A stretch of DNA of 64,000 bases from an uncultured Clostridia bacterium (GCA_934486495.1 CAKSPW010000002.1:1-64000); one strand, 5' to 3'. Positions 17,123-27,599 are shown, counted from the first letter of the stretch. Made by a program: numbers and translations. Notes: a model not told the origin generated them from the sequence alone.

Positions 17123-18268
17123 TTAAAAATCGGCAGGTCTTTTATCTGTTATGCCAAAGCCGAATTTAATTGCTTCCGCAATTCTTTCCGATGCGTTTCC
17201 GTCACCGTATGGATTTGCCGAATGTGCCATTTTGTTATATTCTTCTTTGTTTTCAAGAAGCTCATATGCAAGGCGTTTTATTTCATCCTTGTCCGTTCCG
17301 GCTATTTTAACCGTTCCCGCCGCAACAGCTTCGGGGCGCTCGGTTTCTTTGCGCAGTACCAATACGGGTTTTGCAAGCGCCGGAGCCTCTTCTTGTATTC
17401 CGCCGGAGTCAGTCATAATCATATAGCTTCTTGCCATAAGATTGTGTAGTTCATTTACATCGACAGGGTCTATAAGATGTACTCTGTCAAGTCCCGAAAG
17501 TATTGAAAATACGGTTTCACGGACAGCCGGGTTTAAATGAACCGGATAAACGACTTCAACGTCCTCGTGCGACAGAACAACATCTTTTATCGCATTGCAG
17601 ATGTCTTCAAGCGGTTTCCCGAGATTTTCACGTCTGTGAGCGGTTACCGTTATAACTCTCGAGGTTTTAAAATCAATTTTGTTTATTTCTTCGTTTTCAA
17701 AAACATAGTTATCTCTTACCGTCGTTTTAAGTGCGTCAATAACAGTATTACCGGTTACGAATATTTTATCAGCGCTTATGCCTTCACGCAGGAGATTTTC
17801 TTTGTTTTGATTTGTCGGTGAAAAATGCATATCTGTAATTCTTCCCGTAAGGCATCTGTTCATTTCCTCCGGGAACGGCGAATACTTATCGTATGTGCGC
17901 AGTCCGGCTTCAACGTGACCTACGCTTATTTGGTTGTAAAACGCTGCAAGTGCCGCAACAAAGCTTGTTGACGTATCGCCGTGTACGAGTACAAGATCAG
18001 GTTTTTCTTTTTTCAGCACTTCATCAAGACCTTCGAGCACACGGCATGTTATTCCCACAAGAGTTTGTCTTTCCTTCATGATGTCAAGGTCGTAATCTGC
18101 CTTAAGTGAGAAGATATCCATAACCTGGTCGAGCATTTGTCTGTGTTGTGCCGTTAAGCATACAAGTGTTTCAAATTCTTCGTGTTTTTTTAGTTCAATT
18201 GCAAGAGGTGCCATTTTAATCGCTTCCGGTCGTGTTCCGAAAACGAGCATGATTTTTACTTTTTTCAT
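17123..18268 (-). CDS. wecB: UDP-N-acetylglucosamine 2-epimerase (non-hydrolysing)
   Basis: 381 aa. Interconverts UDP-GlcNAc and UDP-ManNAc for teichoic acid linkage units or capsule. Family marks are FGTRPEAIKMAPL at the N-terminus, TAQHRQMLDQV, LVHGDTSTSF, VGHVEAGLRT, FPEEMNR, VTAHRRENLGKP, and the MTDSGGIQEEAP and RKETERPEA nucleotide-binding motifs. It ends 182 bp before mgtE and follows wecA/tagO by 22 bp, which fits a wall glycopolymer pathway: WecA starts the lipid-linked precursor and this enzyme supplies ManNAc. Also called mnaA in Firmicutes. Confidence 0.95.
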   Translation of the reverse strand: MKKVKIMLVFGTRPEAIKMAPLAIELKKHEEFETLVCLTAQHRQMLDQVMDIFSLKADYDLDIMKERQTLVGITCRVLEGLDEVLKKEKPDLVLVHGDTSTSFVAALAAFYNQISVGHVEAGLRTYDKYSPFPEEMNRCLTGRITDMHFSPTNQNKENLLREGISADKIFVTGNTVIDALKTTVRDNYVFENEEINKIDFKTSRVITVTAHRRENLGKPLEDICNAIKDVVLSHEDVEVVYPVHLNPAVRETVFSILSGLDRVHLIDPVDVNELHNLMARSYMIMTDSGGIQEEAPALAKPVLVLRKETERPEAVAAGTVKIAGTDKDEIKRLAYELLENKEEYNKMAHSANPYGDGNASERIAEAIKFGFGITDKRPADF

Positions 18269-18290
18269 TTAACTAATTCCTCTCTGTAAT

Positions 18291-19349
18291 TTATTTTTCA
18301 TCATTGTCGCCAAATCCGTTTTTACCCAAAAGGCTTCCTATCAGAAGCAGAATGAGCACACATATAACAAGTATCAATGCACGCAGCGGACCGCTTTCCG
18401 CAAGCAATACCGCCGTTATTCCGAGAACACCGCTTATTGCGTACAGAATAAACACTGTTTGCTTTTGGCTAAATCCCATATCTATAAGTCTGTGATGAAG
18501 ATGACCTCTGTCGGCAACCATCGGACTTTTTCCGGTAAGTATTCTTCTGAGCATTGCAAATGCCGCATCAAACAGAGGCAGCCCGAGGATTAGAAGCGGT
18601 ACGGCAAACGAAATAACCGCATAGCTTTTAAACACTCCCTGCACCGAAACGGTCGCAAGCATAAATCCGAGGAAGGTCGAGCCGGTGTCACCCATAAATA
18701 TTTTTGCCGGGTTAAAGTTAAACGGCAAAAATCCGAAACAGCCGCCCATGAGCGAAATTCCGATAAGAGCTATGGAATACTCACCCATTCTCGCCGATAT
18801 AAACACAAGCGACACGCTCATTATTGCCGAAACACCTGCGGCAAGACCGTCAAGACCGTCTATGAAGTTTACGGCATTTGTTATAAACACAATCCATATT
18901 ACCGTAACGAGAACGGAAAGCCACTGCGGCAATACCCAATACTGTTCCTCGCTGAAGATATTCGGATGCGTAAACACGTTTATTCTGATGTCGCCGAAAT
19001 ATATTACGATAAGCGCCGCTATAATTTGTATTGCAAATTTCAGCTTGGCATTCAGATTTTTGCAGTCGTCCACAATTCCCATAACGACAATTATTGCCGC
19101 ACCGCACAGTGTTGCGATAAGCTGTTTGCTGAATCCTACATTAAAACATAAAACCGAAACGAGAAATCCGCATATAATCGCAAGACCGCCCAAACGGGGA
19201 ATCGGCTTTTTGTGCATTCGTCTGCTGTCACGTGGGACATCAATGGCGCCGATTTTTATTGCAAGCCGTTTTACGAGCGGCGTTGACGCAAACGAAAACA
19301 CAAACGATACTACAAATGCGCAAAAAAGATACAACATATAGTTTTTCAT
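18291..19349 (-). CDS. tagO: Undecaprenyl-phosphate GlcNAc-1-phosphate transferase (WecA/TagO)
   Basis: 352 aa with about ten membrane helices. Transfers GlcNAc-1-P to undecaprenyl phosphate, the first step of wall teichoic acid and related polymers. Motifs: MHKKPIPRLGG, the magnesium-binding GIVDDCKNL, NAVNFIDGLDGLAAG, KIFMGDTGSTFLGF, and the cytoplasmic RGHLHHRL loop. The frame extends to 19379, but ATG 19349 with TGGAGA 7 bases upstream is the better start. The pairing with wecB supports the assignment. It is less likely to be MraY, whose operon context is missing. Confidence 0.9.
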   Translation of the reverse strand: MKNYMLYLFCAFVVSFVFSFASTPLVKRLAIKIGAIDVPRDSRRMHKKPIPRLGGLAIICGFLVSVLCFNVGFSKQLIATLCGAAIIVVMGIVDDCKNLNAKLKFAIQIIAALIVIYFGDIRINVFTHPNIFSEEQYWVLPQWLSVLVTVIWIVFITNAVNFIDGLDGLAAGVSAIMSVSLVFISARMGEYSIALIGISLMGGCFGFLPFNFNPAKIFMGDTGSTFLGFMLATVSVQGVFKSYAVISFAVPLLILGLPLFDAAFAMLRRILTGKSPMVADRGHLHHRLIDMGFSQKQTVFILYAISGVLGITAVLLAESGPLRALILVICVLILLLIGSLLGKNGFGDNDEK

Positions 19350-19411
19350 TATAATCTCCATTCCGCTGCACAGCGTCAAGGCAATTCGTGCCGCACTGCG
19401 CTGCGCTGTAT

Positions 19412-20416
19412 TTAATAAGGAAGAAATCCTACTTTCTTATATACTTTTCTAATCATCTTTCCGGCGATATACTCTGCTTTTTCGGCACCGCTTTTGTAAA
19501 TGCCTTCAAGGTATGCTTTATCGCCCGAAAGTCTGTCATACTCCTCTTTGATGGGTCTTATATGTTCAACAACGGCATCGGCAACAGCGCCTTTAAAGCT
19601 GCCGTAGCCGCTTCCGGAAAATTCAGCCGTTATTTCATCAATTGTTTTTCCCGTAACTGCCGAATAAATTGTCATAAGATTATTTATTCCCGCTTTTGTA
19701 TCGTCACCCTCTCGGTATTCCACAACGCCCTCGCTGTCGGTTACCGCGCTCTTTATTTTCTTTGCTATAACATTCGGTTCGTCAAGCAATGAAATAAAGC
19801 CTTTCGGATTCGGGTCTGATTTTGACATTTTCTTTGTCGGCTCCTGAAGGCTCATAACTTTTGCACCGGCCTTGGGCATAAATCCCTCGGGAATTTTAAA
19901 CACATCACCGTAAATGCCGTTAAAGCGGTTTGCAATATCACGGCAAATTTCTATGTGCTGCATTTGGTCCTTGCCTACGGGAACAAGGTCTGCACTGTAT
20001 AAAAGAATATCAGCAGCCATTAACACGGGATATGTAAACAGCCCTGCATTTATATTGTCGGCATGACTTCTTGACTTGTCCTTAAACTGCGTCATTCTCG
20101 ACAGTTCACCCATGTATGTGTAGCAATTAAGTACCCACGCAAGCTGTGCGTGTGACGGAACGTGTGACTGTACGAAAAGAAGATTTTTTTCGGGATCTAT
20201 TCCGCACGCAAGATATATCTTCAAAAGGTCGAGAGTTCTTTTCTTAAGCTCTGACGGGTCTTGTCTTACCGTTATCGAGTGCATATCCATAATGGCATAA
20301 AGGCACTCATATTCGTTTTGCAGGTCAACCCAGTTTTTTATTGCACCGAGATAGTTACCGAGTGTAATATTACCCGACGGCTGAACACCGCTGAAAATAC
20401 GTTTTTTCTCGCTCAT
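19412..20416 (-). CDS. trpS: Tryptophanyl-tRNA synthetase
   Basis: 334 aa class I synthetase for tRNA-Trp. SGVQPSGNITLGNYLGA carries the HIGH-like GNYLG signature, followed by DMHSIT, LLYSADLVPVGKDQ and the KKMSKSDPN loop (KMSKS). ATG 20416 has GAGGTG 4 bases upstream; the frame is open to a TTG at 20428 inside that ribosome site, so the shorter start is used. It begins 8 bp after the aminotransferase stop, showing tight operon packing. Confidence 0.95.
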   Translation of the reverse strand: MSEKKRIFSGVQPSGNITLGNYLGAIKNWVDLQNEYECLYAIMDMHSITVRQDPSELKKRTLDLLKIYLACGIDPEKNLLFVQSHVPSHAQLAWVLNCYTYMGELSRMTQFKDKSRSHADNINAGLFTYPVLMAADILLYSADLVPVGKDQMQHIEICRDIANRFNGIYGDVFKIPEGFMPKAGAKVMSLQEPTKKMSKSDPNPKGFISLLDEPNVIAKKIKSAVTDSEGVVEYREGDDTKAGINNLMTIYSAVTGKTIDEITAEFSGSGYGSFKGAVADAVVEHIRPIKEEYDRLSGDKAYLEGIYKSGAEKAEYIAGKMIRKVYKKVGFLPY

Positions 20417-20424
20417 AATACACC

Positions 20425-21612
20425 TCAAATTACTTTATTAAGCACATCTGCGAGTGCTTTAATTCCTTTTTCGATTTTTTCCTCCGACATCGTCGAATAA
20501 TTAAGTCTGAACATATTGCATTTTGCGTCCTGATCCGCCATAAATGAGTTTCCTGCAACAAATGCAACTTTGTTTTTAAGACACTCCTTCAGCAGTGCGT
20601 CAACGTCAACGCTTTCGGGAACGGTACACATAATGAAAAGTCCGCCCTCGGGATGCGTCCATTTAACGCTTTTGGGGAAATATTTTTTCATGCAGGAGAG
20701 CATAAAGTCGCATTTTCTGCCGTAAAGCTCGCAAGCACGTGCAATATCGTCCTCAATATCATATTTTTCAAGATATTGTGCGGCAATCATTTGAGTCAGC
20801 ATAGGTGTGTGAACATCGTTTGCCTGTTTTGCTATTTCAACTCTGTCCGCAAGCTCGCCGCCGCATACAATGTAGCCCAGTCGCATACCCGGTGATAAAA
20901 TCTTTGAAAACGAGCTGCAATAAATCACTCTGCCTGTTGTGTCGAGCGACTTGATTGTCGGTACGCTTTCGCCTTTAAATCTTAAATCGCCGTACGGATT
21001 ATCCTCTATAATAAGGAAATCATATTTTTCGGCAAGTTCAAGCAGTTTTTTTCTCTTTTCAAGCGACATCGTAATTCCCGACGGATTTTGGAATGTCGGG
21101 ATTGTGTAAAGAACTTTTACCTTGTTCTTTTTCAGCTTTTGCTCAAACAAGTCGGTGTTTATTCCGTCATCTTCAAGTGAAACGGGGAGTAAAACGCCGT
21201 TGTGCGCTCTTATTGAGTTGAGTGTGCCTACAAAGCTCGGTTCTTCAACGGCTACAAGCTCGCCGTCATTTACAAGCGATTTAAGAACAAGGTCAATTCC
21301 CTGCTGTTCGCCTGTTGTTATTATAATTTTATCGCCGCTGCGAACGCTTCCGACTTTTTCCGCACGCTTTAGTGCCTGTTCCTTAAACGGTGCATAGCCG
21401 TCCGTTGTGCCGTACGAAAGAGCTGTTGACGGCTGATTTAAAAGTATATCTCTTGCAATATCCGCAAATTCCTCCGCTTTGAAAAGCGACGGGTCGGGGG
21501 AACCGCCGGCAAGCGATATTATTTCAGGGTCTGCCATAAGCTTAAACATTTCACGTATTGCGGATGCTTTTAAGTTTTTTACCCTGTCTGACAAATATGC
21601 GTCATAATTCAT
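20425..21612 (-). CDS. PLP-dependent class I aminotransferase (2-aminoadipate/aromatic type)
   Basis: 395 aa, fold type I. The pyridoxal-binding lysine is in SSFSKILSPGMRLGY. Other conserved parts are ISLAGGSPDPSLF, YGTTDGY, TTGEQQGID, PTFQNPSGITM, IIEDNPYGDLRF and GGLFIMCTVP. The pattern is that of the AadAT/LysN and MocR-like aminotransferases, which often act on 2-aminoadipate, aromatic or branched-chain amino acids; specificity is not fixed by sequence. No GntR DNA-binding domain is present. It lies between glnS and trpS in the minus-strand cluster. Confidence 0.88.
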   Translation of the reverse strand: MNYDAYLSDRVKNLKASAIREMFKLMADPEIISLAGGSPDPSLFKAEEFADIARDILLNQPSTALSYGTTDGYAPFKEQALKRAEKVGSVRSGDKIIITTGEQQGIDLVLKSLVNDGELVAVEEPSFVGTLNSIRAHNGVLLPVSLEDDGINTDLFEQKLKKNKVKVLYTIPTFQNPSGITMSLEKRKKLLELAEKYDFLIIEDNPYGDLRFKGESVPTIKSLDTTGRVIYCSSFSKILSPGMRLGYIVCGGELADRVEIAKQANDVHTPMLTQMIAAQYLEKYDIEDDIARACELYGRKCDFMLSCMKKYFPKSVKWTHPEGGLFIMCTVPESVDVDALLKECLKNKVAFVAGNSFMADQDAKCNMFRLNYSTMSEEKIEKGIKALADVLNKVI

Positions 21613-21629
21613 ATCCTGTTACTTCCTTA

Positions 21630-23291
21630 TTATTTATTTGCAATTTTGCCCCATGAATCCTTTAGGGCAACCGTTCTGTTAAATACCTTTTTATCGTCTG
21701 TCGAGTCTTTGTCAACCGTAAAATAACCTTGGCGCATAAACTGGAATGTATCTCCTTCTGATGCGTCCTTTAAATTTCCCTCTGCCTTGCAGCCTGTAAG
21801 CACTTCAATTGATTGAGGATTTAAGTTGGTTGTAAAGTCGCCGTTTGTTTCTTCGTCCGACGGATTTTCAACGGTAAAGAGTCTGTCATACAGTCTTATC
21901 TCGCAATCGAGTGCGTCCTCGGCATTAACCCAGTGGATTGTGCCTCTGACCTTTCTGCCGTCGGGCGTTTGTCCGCCCTTTGATTCGGGGTCGTAGGTGC
22001 AGTGGATTTCGGTAACGTTTCCGTTTTCGTCGGTGTCAACTCCCGTGCACGTTACGTAATATGCACCCTTTAATCTTACCTCGTTGCCTATTGCAAGACG
22101 ATAATATTTTTTCGGCGGATTTTCCATGTAGTCAGTCGATTCAACGTAAATATGCTTTGAAAAACGCACCGTTCTTGTACCCATGTCTGGATTTTCGGGA
22201 TTTACTTCGACAGTAATTTCTTCCGTCATATCTTCGGGATAGTTGTCGATGGTAAGCTTAACGGGTCTGATTACAGTCATTGCACGAGGCGATTTTTTAT
22301 TTAAGTCTTCTCTTACGCAGTGCTCCAATAAGTCCATATCGACAACGCTGTTTGCCTTTGCAACGCCTATTCGGTCGCAGAAATCTTTGAGGGAGTCGGC
22401 AGTGTAGCCGCGTCTTCTCATGCCGCATACAGTTGACATTCTCGGGTCGTCCCAGCCGGATACTATTCCGTCCTTTACAAGTCTTAAGCATTTTCTTTTG
22501 CTTGTCAGCGTGTAGTTGAGATTAAGTCGGGCAAACTCAATTTGTCTTGACGGCTTTTCAAATCCGAGTTCACGCAAAAACCAATCGTAAAGCGGTCTGT
22601 GGTCTTCAAACTCAAGCGAGCAAAGCGAATGTGTTACGCCTTCGAGAGTATCGGAAATGGGGTGTGCAAAATCATACATGGGATAAACAAGCCATTTGTC
22701 GCCCGTTCTGTGATGATGTGCACGGAGTATTCTGTATATTACCGGGTCACGCATATTGAGGTTTGGTGAAGCCATATCTATTTTTGCTCTTAAAACCTTT
22801 GCTCCGTCGGGAAATTCACCGTCAGTCATTCTGCGGAAAAGATCAAGATTTTCTTCAACCGAGCGGTTTCTGTACGGACTGTTTTTTCCCGGCTCCTTAA
22901 GCGTTCCGCGGTACTGTCTTATTTCATCTGCTGATAAATCGCATACATAAGCTTTGCCGGCTTCAATCAGCTTTACGGCGCATTTGTATATATCATCGAA
23001 ATAATCCGACGCATAAAGCACCTTGTCCCACTTAAAACCGAGCCATTTTATATCCTCCATTATAGCGTCAACGTATTCGGTATCCTCTTTTGTCGGATTT
23101 GTGTCGTCGAGTCTTAAGTTGCAAATACCGTTGTACTTGTCAGCCGTTCCGAAATTAATGCATATTGCCTTAACGTGACCTATATGAAGATATCCGTTCG
23201 GCTCCGGAGGAAAACGTGTTTGCACCTTGTCGTAAACCTTTTCGGCAAGATCTTTGTTAATTGCCTCGTGAATAAAATTTGTTGATTCCAT
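21630..23291 (-). CDS. glnS: Glutaminyl-tRNA synthetase
   Basis: 553 aa. Attaches glutamine directly to tRNA-Gln. [12 protein letters not shown] is the HIGH motif and LTSKRKCL the KMSKS-like loop. The catalytic domain (about 1-340) is followed by two beta-barrel anticodon-binding domains (about 340-550). AGGAGG lies just upstream of ATG 23291. It follows gltX by 19 bp. Many Firmicutes lack GlnRS and use GatCAB instead, so its presence beside gltX is informative about this lineage. Confidence 0.96.
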   Translation of the reverse strand: MESTNFIHEAINKDLAEKVYDKVQTRFPPEPNGYLHIGHVKAICINFGTADKYNGICNLRLDDTNPTKEDTEYVDAIMEDIKWLGFKWDKVLYASDYFDDIYKCAVKLIEAGKAYVCDLSADEIRQYRGTLKEPGKNSPYRNRSVEENLDLFRRMTDGEFPDGAKVLRAKIDMASPNLNMRDPVIYRILRAHHHRTGDKWLVYPMYDFAHPISDTLEGVTHSLCSLEFEDHRPLYDWFLRELGFEKPSRQIEFARLNLNYTLTSKRKCLRLVKDGIVSGWDDPRMSTVCGMRRRGYTADSLKDFCDRIGVAKANSVVDMDLLEHCVREDLNKKSPRAMTVIRPVKLTIDNYPEDMTEEITVEVNPENPDMGTRTVRFSKHIYVESTDYMENPPKKYYRLAIGNEVRLKGAYYVTCTGVDTDENGNVTEIHCTYDPESKGGQTPDGRKVRGTIHWVNAEDALDCEIRLYDRLFTVENPSDEETNGDFTTNLNPQSIEVLTGCKAEGNLKDASEGDTFQFMRQGYFTVDKDSTDDKKVFNRTVALKDSWGKIANK

Positions 23292-23310
23292 GACATTACC
23301 TCCTAAATGC

Positions 23311-24960
23311 TTATTTCTTTAATAATTCAATGCTTTCGTTAAATCTTTTCATAACCTCGTCATATCCGAGAACCTGCATAATCTGATAAAGGTCGGGAGA
23401 ATTTTTTCTGCCTGTTACCGCAACTCGAATAACCGAGCTTACCTGTCCTACATGACCCTTGAAATTGTCGGGATTTTTCTTGTAAAGCTTAGGCGCTTTT
23501 GCATATCCCATGCGTTCGCTCATTTCACGAACTTCGGGGAACCAATCCTCAGCCGCCAAATCTGCCTTATATATTTTTTTGTATTCCTCTAAAATACAAA
23601 TCATTTCATCTGTCGGCAAAATATCTTCAAAGTCACGGTTTCTGTCCCAAAGCTTATCGTAAAAATATGCGGCATATGACGGTGACTCATCCCATTTAAC
23701 AAGCTCCTTACGGGGTTTTTCTCCGCCGCGTTCTATACCGAATACAGCTTTTGTATAATCCGTATCTTCGGAAATAACATCGTAAAACGGTTTGTTGTTT
23801 TCCTTGCTCCATGCGAGAATTTCGCTTGTGACTTCATCTGCGTCGAGCGTGGAAATGTAATTTTTGCTTATGTCGCTAAGCTTGACAAGGTCAAAAAGTG
23901 CGCCTGCCTTGCTCATTTTTGAAAGCTCAAACGGGAAATCCCCATTCGGCTTGTCCGGGTTTTCCTCACGCCATTGCTCGTAATTCGAGTTTGCTATCGT
24001 CAAAAGATATTCTATAACCGCACCCTTCGGATATCCTACCTCGGAATAATATGTTACGGCAGCCTCGGGGTCTTTTCTTTTTGAAAGCTTTCTCTTTCCG
24101 CCGTCTTCCTCCTTCATAATCGGAGAAATGTGCGCATAGTGCGGCGGTTCAAAGCCGAGTACTTCAAAGAACTGAAGATGAATGGGAACGGATGAAATCC
24201 ATTCATCACCTCTTATTACATCGGTTGTTCTCATTAAATGGTCGTCAACGGCGTGTGCAAAGTGATATGTCGGAATACCGTCACGTTTGAGAATAACAAC
24301 GTCCTGAATGTTTTCGGGCATTTCAATTTCACCTTTTATTGCGTCGGTGAACTTTATTCTTTTGTTTTCGTCGCCCGGTGATTTAAGTCTTAATACATAG
24401 CTTTGACCTTCATCTATTCTCTTTTTTGCTTCTTCAAAGGTAATATCTCTGTATTTTGCGTATTTTCCGTAACAGCCGGGAGTAATTTTTTCGCTTTCCT
24501 GCTCTTTTCTTACATCCTCAAGCTCTTCCTCGGTCATAAAGCATGGGTAAGCAAGACCTTTTAATACAAGGCTTTTTGCAAAGCTGTGATAAATACCGAC
24601 TCTTTTGCTCTGCGTATAAGGGCCGTAATTGCCAATCTCCTTGGTTTCGCTTATCATACCTTCTTTTATTTCAATGCCGAAATCCTTAAGGCCTTTTACT
24701 ATTCCGCTTACTCCGTTTTCTATTTCTCTTTTTTTATCGGTATCTTCTATTCTTAAATAAAAAGCGCCGCCCTTACCGCTCGATGCACTTTGTGCCACAA
24801 ATGCGGCGAATAATCCGCCGATGTGCAAAAAACCTGTCGGACTCGGTGCAAACCTCGATACCGGAGCGTCAAAATTTCTTTTCGGATATATTTTTTCGTA
24901 CTCCTCGGGTGTTTTAAGTTCCTCGGGGAAAAGCAGCTGTGCCATTTTTTCGTTTTGCAT
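23311..24960 (-). CDS. gltX: Glutamyl-tRNA synthetase
   Basis: 549 aa, longer than the usual roughly 485. Charges tRNA-Glu. [11 protein letters not shown] is the HIGH motif, FYLRIEDTD follows, and KLSKRKDPE is the KMSKS loop. The N-terminal extension (about 1-30, [15 protein letters not shown]) and insertions in the anticodon-binding half account for the extra length. The frame opens at 25026, but ATG 24960 has AAAGGAGA upstream. It appears to be the first gene of the minus-strand synthetase cluster. If GlnRS charges tRNA-Gln, this enzyme is expected to be discriminating (inference). Confidence 0.94.
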   Translation of the reverse strand: MQNEKMAQLLFPEELKTPEEYEKIYPKRNFDAPVSRFAPSPTGFLHIGGLFAAFVAQSASSGKGGAFYLRIEDTDKKREIENGVSGIVKGLKDFGIEIKEGMISETKEIGNYGPYTQSKRVGIYHSFAKSLVLKGLAYPCFMTEEELEDVRKEQESEKITPGCYGKYAKYRDITFEEAKKRIDEGQSYVLRLKSPGDENKRIKFTDAIKGEIEMPENIQDVVILKRDGIPTYHFAHAVDDHLMRTTDVIRGDEWISSVPIHLQFFEVLGFEPPHYAHISPIMKEEDGGKRKLSKRKDPEAAVTYYSEVGYPKGAVIEYLLTIANSNYEQWREENPDKPNGDFPFELSKMSKAGALFDLVKLSDISKNYISTLDADEVTSEILAWSKENNKPFYDVISEDTDYTKAVFGIERGGEKPRKELVKWDESPSYAAYFYDKLWDRNRDFEDILPTDEMICILEEYKKIYKADLAAEDWFPEVREMSERMGYAKAPKLYKKNPDNFKGHVGQVSSVIRVAVTGRKNSPDLYQIMQVLGYDEVMKRFNESIELLKK

Positions 24961-25167
24961 TTTTATATTAATCTCCTTTCGGCAGGGAATTATATTTTGC
25001 GTAAGTAAACATTTTTCCGCGCACAATATACCTCATTATATTATACCTTATTATAACGGTGATATCAATGCTTTTTAAAAAATTTGTCTATTTTAACACA
25101 TAAATTTTTTTCTGTCCTTTAAATAAATACATTTATTACAGCATTTCATTAAGTATATAATTTATAT

Positions 25168-25246
25168 TCGAAAGGTTGTGGCTAAGAAAGAGTAATTAAT
25201 AACTTTAGACTGTCTCTTTGTGAGGAGAAACTGAGCGGCAATACTC
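25168..25246 (+). pseudogene. Decayed 5' fragment of a tyrosine recombinase gene
   Basis: This stretch aligns with the beginning of the intact recombinase gene at 29439-29538: GAAAGGTTGTG and GAAAGAGTAATTA match exactly, and the following 46 bases (25201-25246 region) match about three in four, including TGAGGAG. The ATG and about 15 bases further on are deleted, so no protein can be made. TTGCCGTTG at 25253 may continue the match after another deletion. The rest of 25027-25360 is AT-rich with no recognisable gene. Confidence 0.68.
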
Positions 25247-25360
25247 ATTACTTGCCGTTGGATAATTCCTTAACCGCAAACCGCCATGAAATGACCCTTA
25301 TTTGCCTGGCTCATTTTCTGCCGAATTTGTGCCATAATAACAAATTTTATCTCATAGCTA

Positions 25361-25389
25361 TTTACTAATTAATAAAAATATGGTATAAT
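25361..25389 (+). promoter_or_regulatory. Promoter of the LytTR/GHKL pair
   Basis: TTTACT (25361-25366), 17-bp spacer, TATAAT (25384-25389) with TGG directly before it (extended -10). The start codon follows 67 bp downstream, with GAGGAGAAAGGA as ribosome site. Confidence 0.7.
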
Positions 25390-25455
25390 AAAAACGCTTA
25401 TTACTTTATTGTAAATATATGAGCGCATTATGAGGAGAAAGGAACGACATAATAT

Positions 25456-26178
25456 ATGGATACATTAAATATCGCTATATGCGATGATAACACTGAACAC
25501 ATCAGTATTCTTGAAAACTACTTGTTTGAAATAAGCAATATTAAAATTGAATGTGACGCATATCAAAGCGGCGAAAGCCTTGTTAATGCCTATAAAACCA
25601 ACATTGAAAGATATGATGTGGTTTTTCTTGATATGGAAATGGAAGAATTAAACGGAATAGAAACCGCTAATTTAATACGAGAATTTGACGAGCATATCAT
25701 TATAATTTTTGTTACAAGTCATTCGGAGTATATGAAAGAGAGCTTTCAATGCCAACCGTTTCGTTTTATTGAAAAACCTCTTGATTATGATGAGCTAAAA
25801 AAGGTTTTTTACGACATTAAAGATAAACTATCAAAAAAGAGGAAGGTTTTTTCGTTTACGGAAAACAAAACAAAGGTCAGATTATTTTGCGATGATATAA
25901 TATATTGTGAAAGTCAGGCGCATTGGGTATGGATAAACACCAAATATAAATCATACAAGATATGTAAAACCTTATCTGATTTATATGAGCAGCTTGACAA
26001 AGAAATGATGTTTCAGGTACATAAATCTTTCATTGTAAACTTTAATTATATATTCACAATTAAAGAAGGCAATATTCAGCTTTATCATTGTGATAAACTT
26101 ATTCCTATAAGCCGTTCATATAAAAAAGCGTTTTTAGAGGAATATACGAATTTTACAGAAAGGAATCTATATGTATGA
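25456..26178 (+). CDS. LytTR-family response regulator (AgrA-like)
   Basis: 240 aa. Receiver domain (about 1-120) with the acidic pair D10-D11, phosphoacceptor D59 in VVFLDMEMEELNG and the K of FIEKPLDYDEL. A LytTR DNA-binding domain follows (about 135-235; IIYCESQAHWVWI, FQVHKSFIVNFNYI, IPISRSYKKAF). This is the AgrA/ComE architecture used in peptide quorum sensing and bacteriocin control. It overlaps the kinase start as ATGA at 26175, so the pair is coupled. Codon use is more AT-rich than in the housekeeping genes on either side. Confidence 0.92.
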   Translation: MDTLNIAICDDNTEHISILENYLFEISNIKIECDAYQSGESLVNAYKTNIERYDVVFLDMEMEELNGIETANLIREFDEHIIIIFVTSHSEYMKESFQCQPFRFIEKPLDYDELKKVFYDIKDKLSKKRKVFSFTENKTKVRLFCDDIIYCESQAHWVWINTKYKSYKICKTLSDLYEQLDKEMMFQVHKSFIVNFNYIFTIKEGNIQLYHCDKLIPISRSYKKAFLEEYTNFTERNLYV

Positions 26179-27467
26179 CGATATATAACATTGCAGATAT
26201 TTTGACAGGCTTCATTGAAGCCATTATGATGTTTATGCTTTATGATACATTTTGTACAAAAAGAGAATGTTTATCCTCGTGGGTTTACAGCATTGGTATT
26301 TTAGCATTAACATTATTGATAAATTTAAGTAATAGTATTTTTAATTTTGGTATATTTAACGTTTTCGGAATGATATGCTCATTTTTTGCGATTTCCTTTT
26401 TATATAAAGGCAAAGTATCTGTTAAAGCAATTATTTCCATTTTAAATTACTTGCTAATTATAATTGTAGAAATTATAGTGTTATTCGGAGTCACTATAAT
26501 ATTTGGCATTACGGTTTCAGAGGTAGTTAATAATGAGCGATATAGATTGTTTGGTATTATTGTTTCAAAAATGCTTACATTATTAGTTATAAATATTATA
26601 AGATTACGATGTAGAAATAATACCTTTTGTATGAAAGCGTCATATTGGATATTATTCTTTTTTATGTTTGCATCTTCAACCATAACCGTGTTTTTAATAT
26701 TTAAGTTATCGTATGGTCTTAACGAAGTAAATATGTATAATCTTTCAATTATATGTTCGTTCGGGTTATTATTAAGTACATTTTTTGCATTGTATTTATA
26801 TGAACATTTGGCAAATCAAGCTGAGATGATACGAAATCAGCAACAGTATGAACAACACTTAAAATCGCAAGTAAAGCATTTGGATGAAATAGTAATAACA
26901 CAGAATCAAATAAAAAAGTTCAAACACGATTTCTTGAATTATGAAATAGGACTTAAATCATATTTGGAAAACAAAGACTGCGATGGTGCAATAAGCTATC
27001 TTAACAGTTTGTCGGATAATTTCGGCAATTCTGAAAATATTATAGAAACCGGCAACGCCGCTCTTGATGCGATATTAAGTGCAAAGAAAGCTATTGCTGA
27101 ATCAAAAGGAATACTATTTACAACTCAAATTCAAATACCGAAAAAATTAGATGTTGAGGCAATGGATGTGTGTATTATATTTGGAAACGTCATAGATAAC
27201 GCAATAGAAGCCTGTGAGAAAATAAAAAATAAAAGCAAAAAAATTGATCTTACACTTATTTGTCAAGATAAAAGAGTGTTTTGTAAAATTACTAACACAA
27301 TAGCCGAACGACCCAAAAGCATATTCAAAACCTCAAAATCAGACACACAAAATCACGGATTTGGTTTGGATAATATCAAAACATCTCTTGCTAAATATAA
27401 TAGTGAACCTACCATTACACAGACCAATGATGAATTTATCATAAAATTTATTATTTTTACAAAATGA
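26175..27467 (+). CDS. AgrC-like sensor histidine kinase (GHKL type)
   Basis: 430 aa. About six membrane helices fill residues 5-210, followed by a coiled-coil linker (about 212-248). The HPK10-type phospho-acceptor is H251 in KKFKHDFLNYE. The GHKL ATPase domain has the N-box FGNVIDNAIEACEKI (around 345) and the G-box HGFGLDNIK. AgrC-type receptors sense extracellular peptides. No agrB processing gene is in the window, but a 38-codon ORF with its own promoter follows the terminator at 27471. The gene is AT-rich, consistent with an accessory region. Confidence 0.92.
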   Translation: MTIYNIADILTGFIEAIMMFMLYDTFCTKRECLSSWVYSIGILALTLLINLSNSIFNFGIFNVFGMICSFFAISFLYKGKVSVKAIISILNYLLIIIVEIIVLFGVTIIFGITVSEVVNNERYRLFGIIVSKMLTLLVINIIRLRCRNNTFCMKASYWILFFFMFASSTITVFLIFKLSYGLNEVNMYNLSIICSFGLLLSTFFALYLYEHLANQAEMIRNQQQYEQHLKSQVKHLDEIVITQNQIKKFKHDFLNYEIGLKSYLENKDCDGAISYLNSLSDNFGNSENIIETGNAALDAILSAKKAIAESKGILFTTQIQIPKKLDVEAMDVCIIFGNVIDNAIEACEKIKNKSKKIDLTLICQDKRVFCKITNTIAERPKSIFKTSKSDTQNHGFGLDNIKTSLAKYNSEPTITQTNDEFIIKFIIFTK

Positions 27468-27470
27468 CCC

Positions 27471-27527
27471 AAAAGCAACTTACTGATAGTTGATTTTCAA
27501 CAAAGTCAGACTGAGTTGCTTTTTTTC
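27471..27527 (+). terminator. Terminator after the AgrC-like gene
   Basis: AAAAGCAACT (27471-27480) pairs with AGTTGCTTTT (27514-27523), followed by a T-run. The loop holds secondary pairs (CTGA/TCAG and GTTG/CAAC), making one long irregular hairpin. Confidence 0.75.
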
Positions 27528-27593
27528 TTTTACCAATTTTGTCGATTAGATTGCATTTCGTGCAGTAATTCAAAAAATGGCATATATGTGTGA

Positions 27594-27599
27594 TATAAT
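27594..27599 (+). promoter_or_regulatory. -10 element of the small-peptide operon
   Basis: TATAAT at 27594-27599 lies 25 bp before the GTG of the 38-codon ORF. No -35 consensus is found at 16-18 bp, which would suit an activator-dependent promoter, possibly one driven by the LytTR regulator encoded upstream. The 27528-27593 stretch is the likely activator site; I could not fix LytTR half-sites with confidence. Confidence 0.5.

Noticed and set aside
18685..19341. Plus-strand 218-aa frame opposite tagO
   Set aside because: Antisense to a gene with clear family motifs; composition is the reverse reading of membrane helices.
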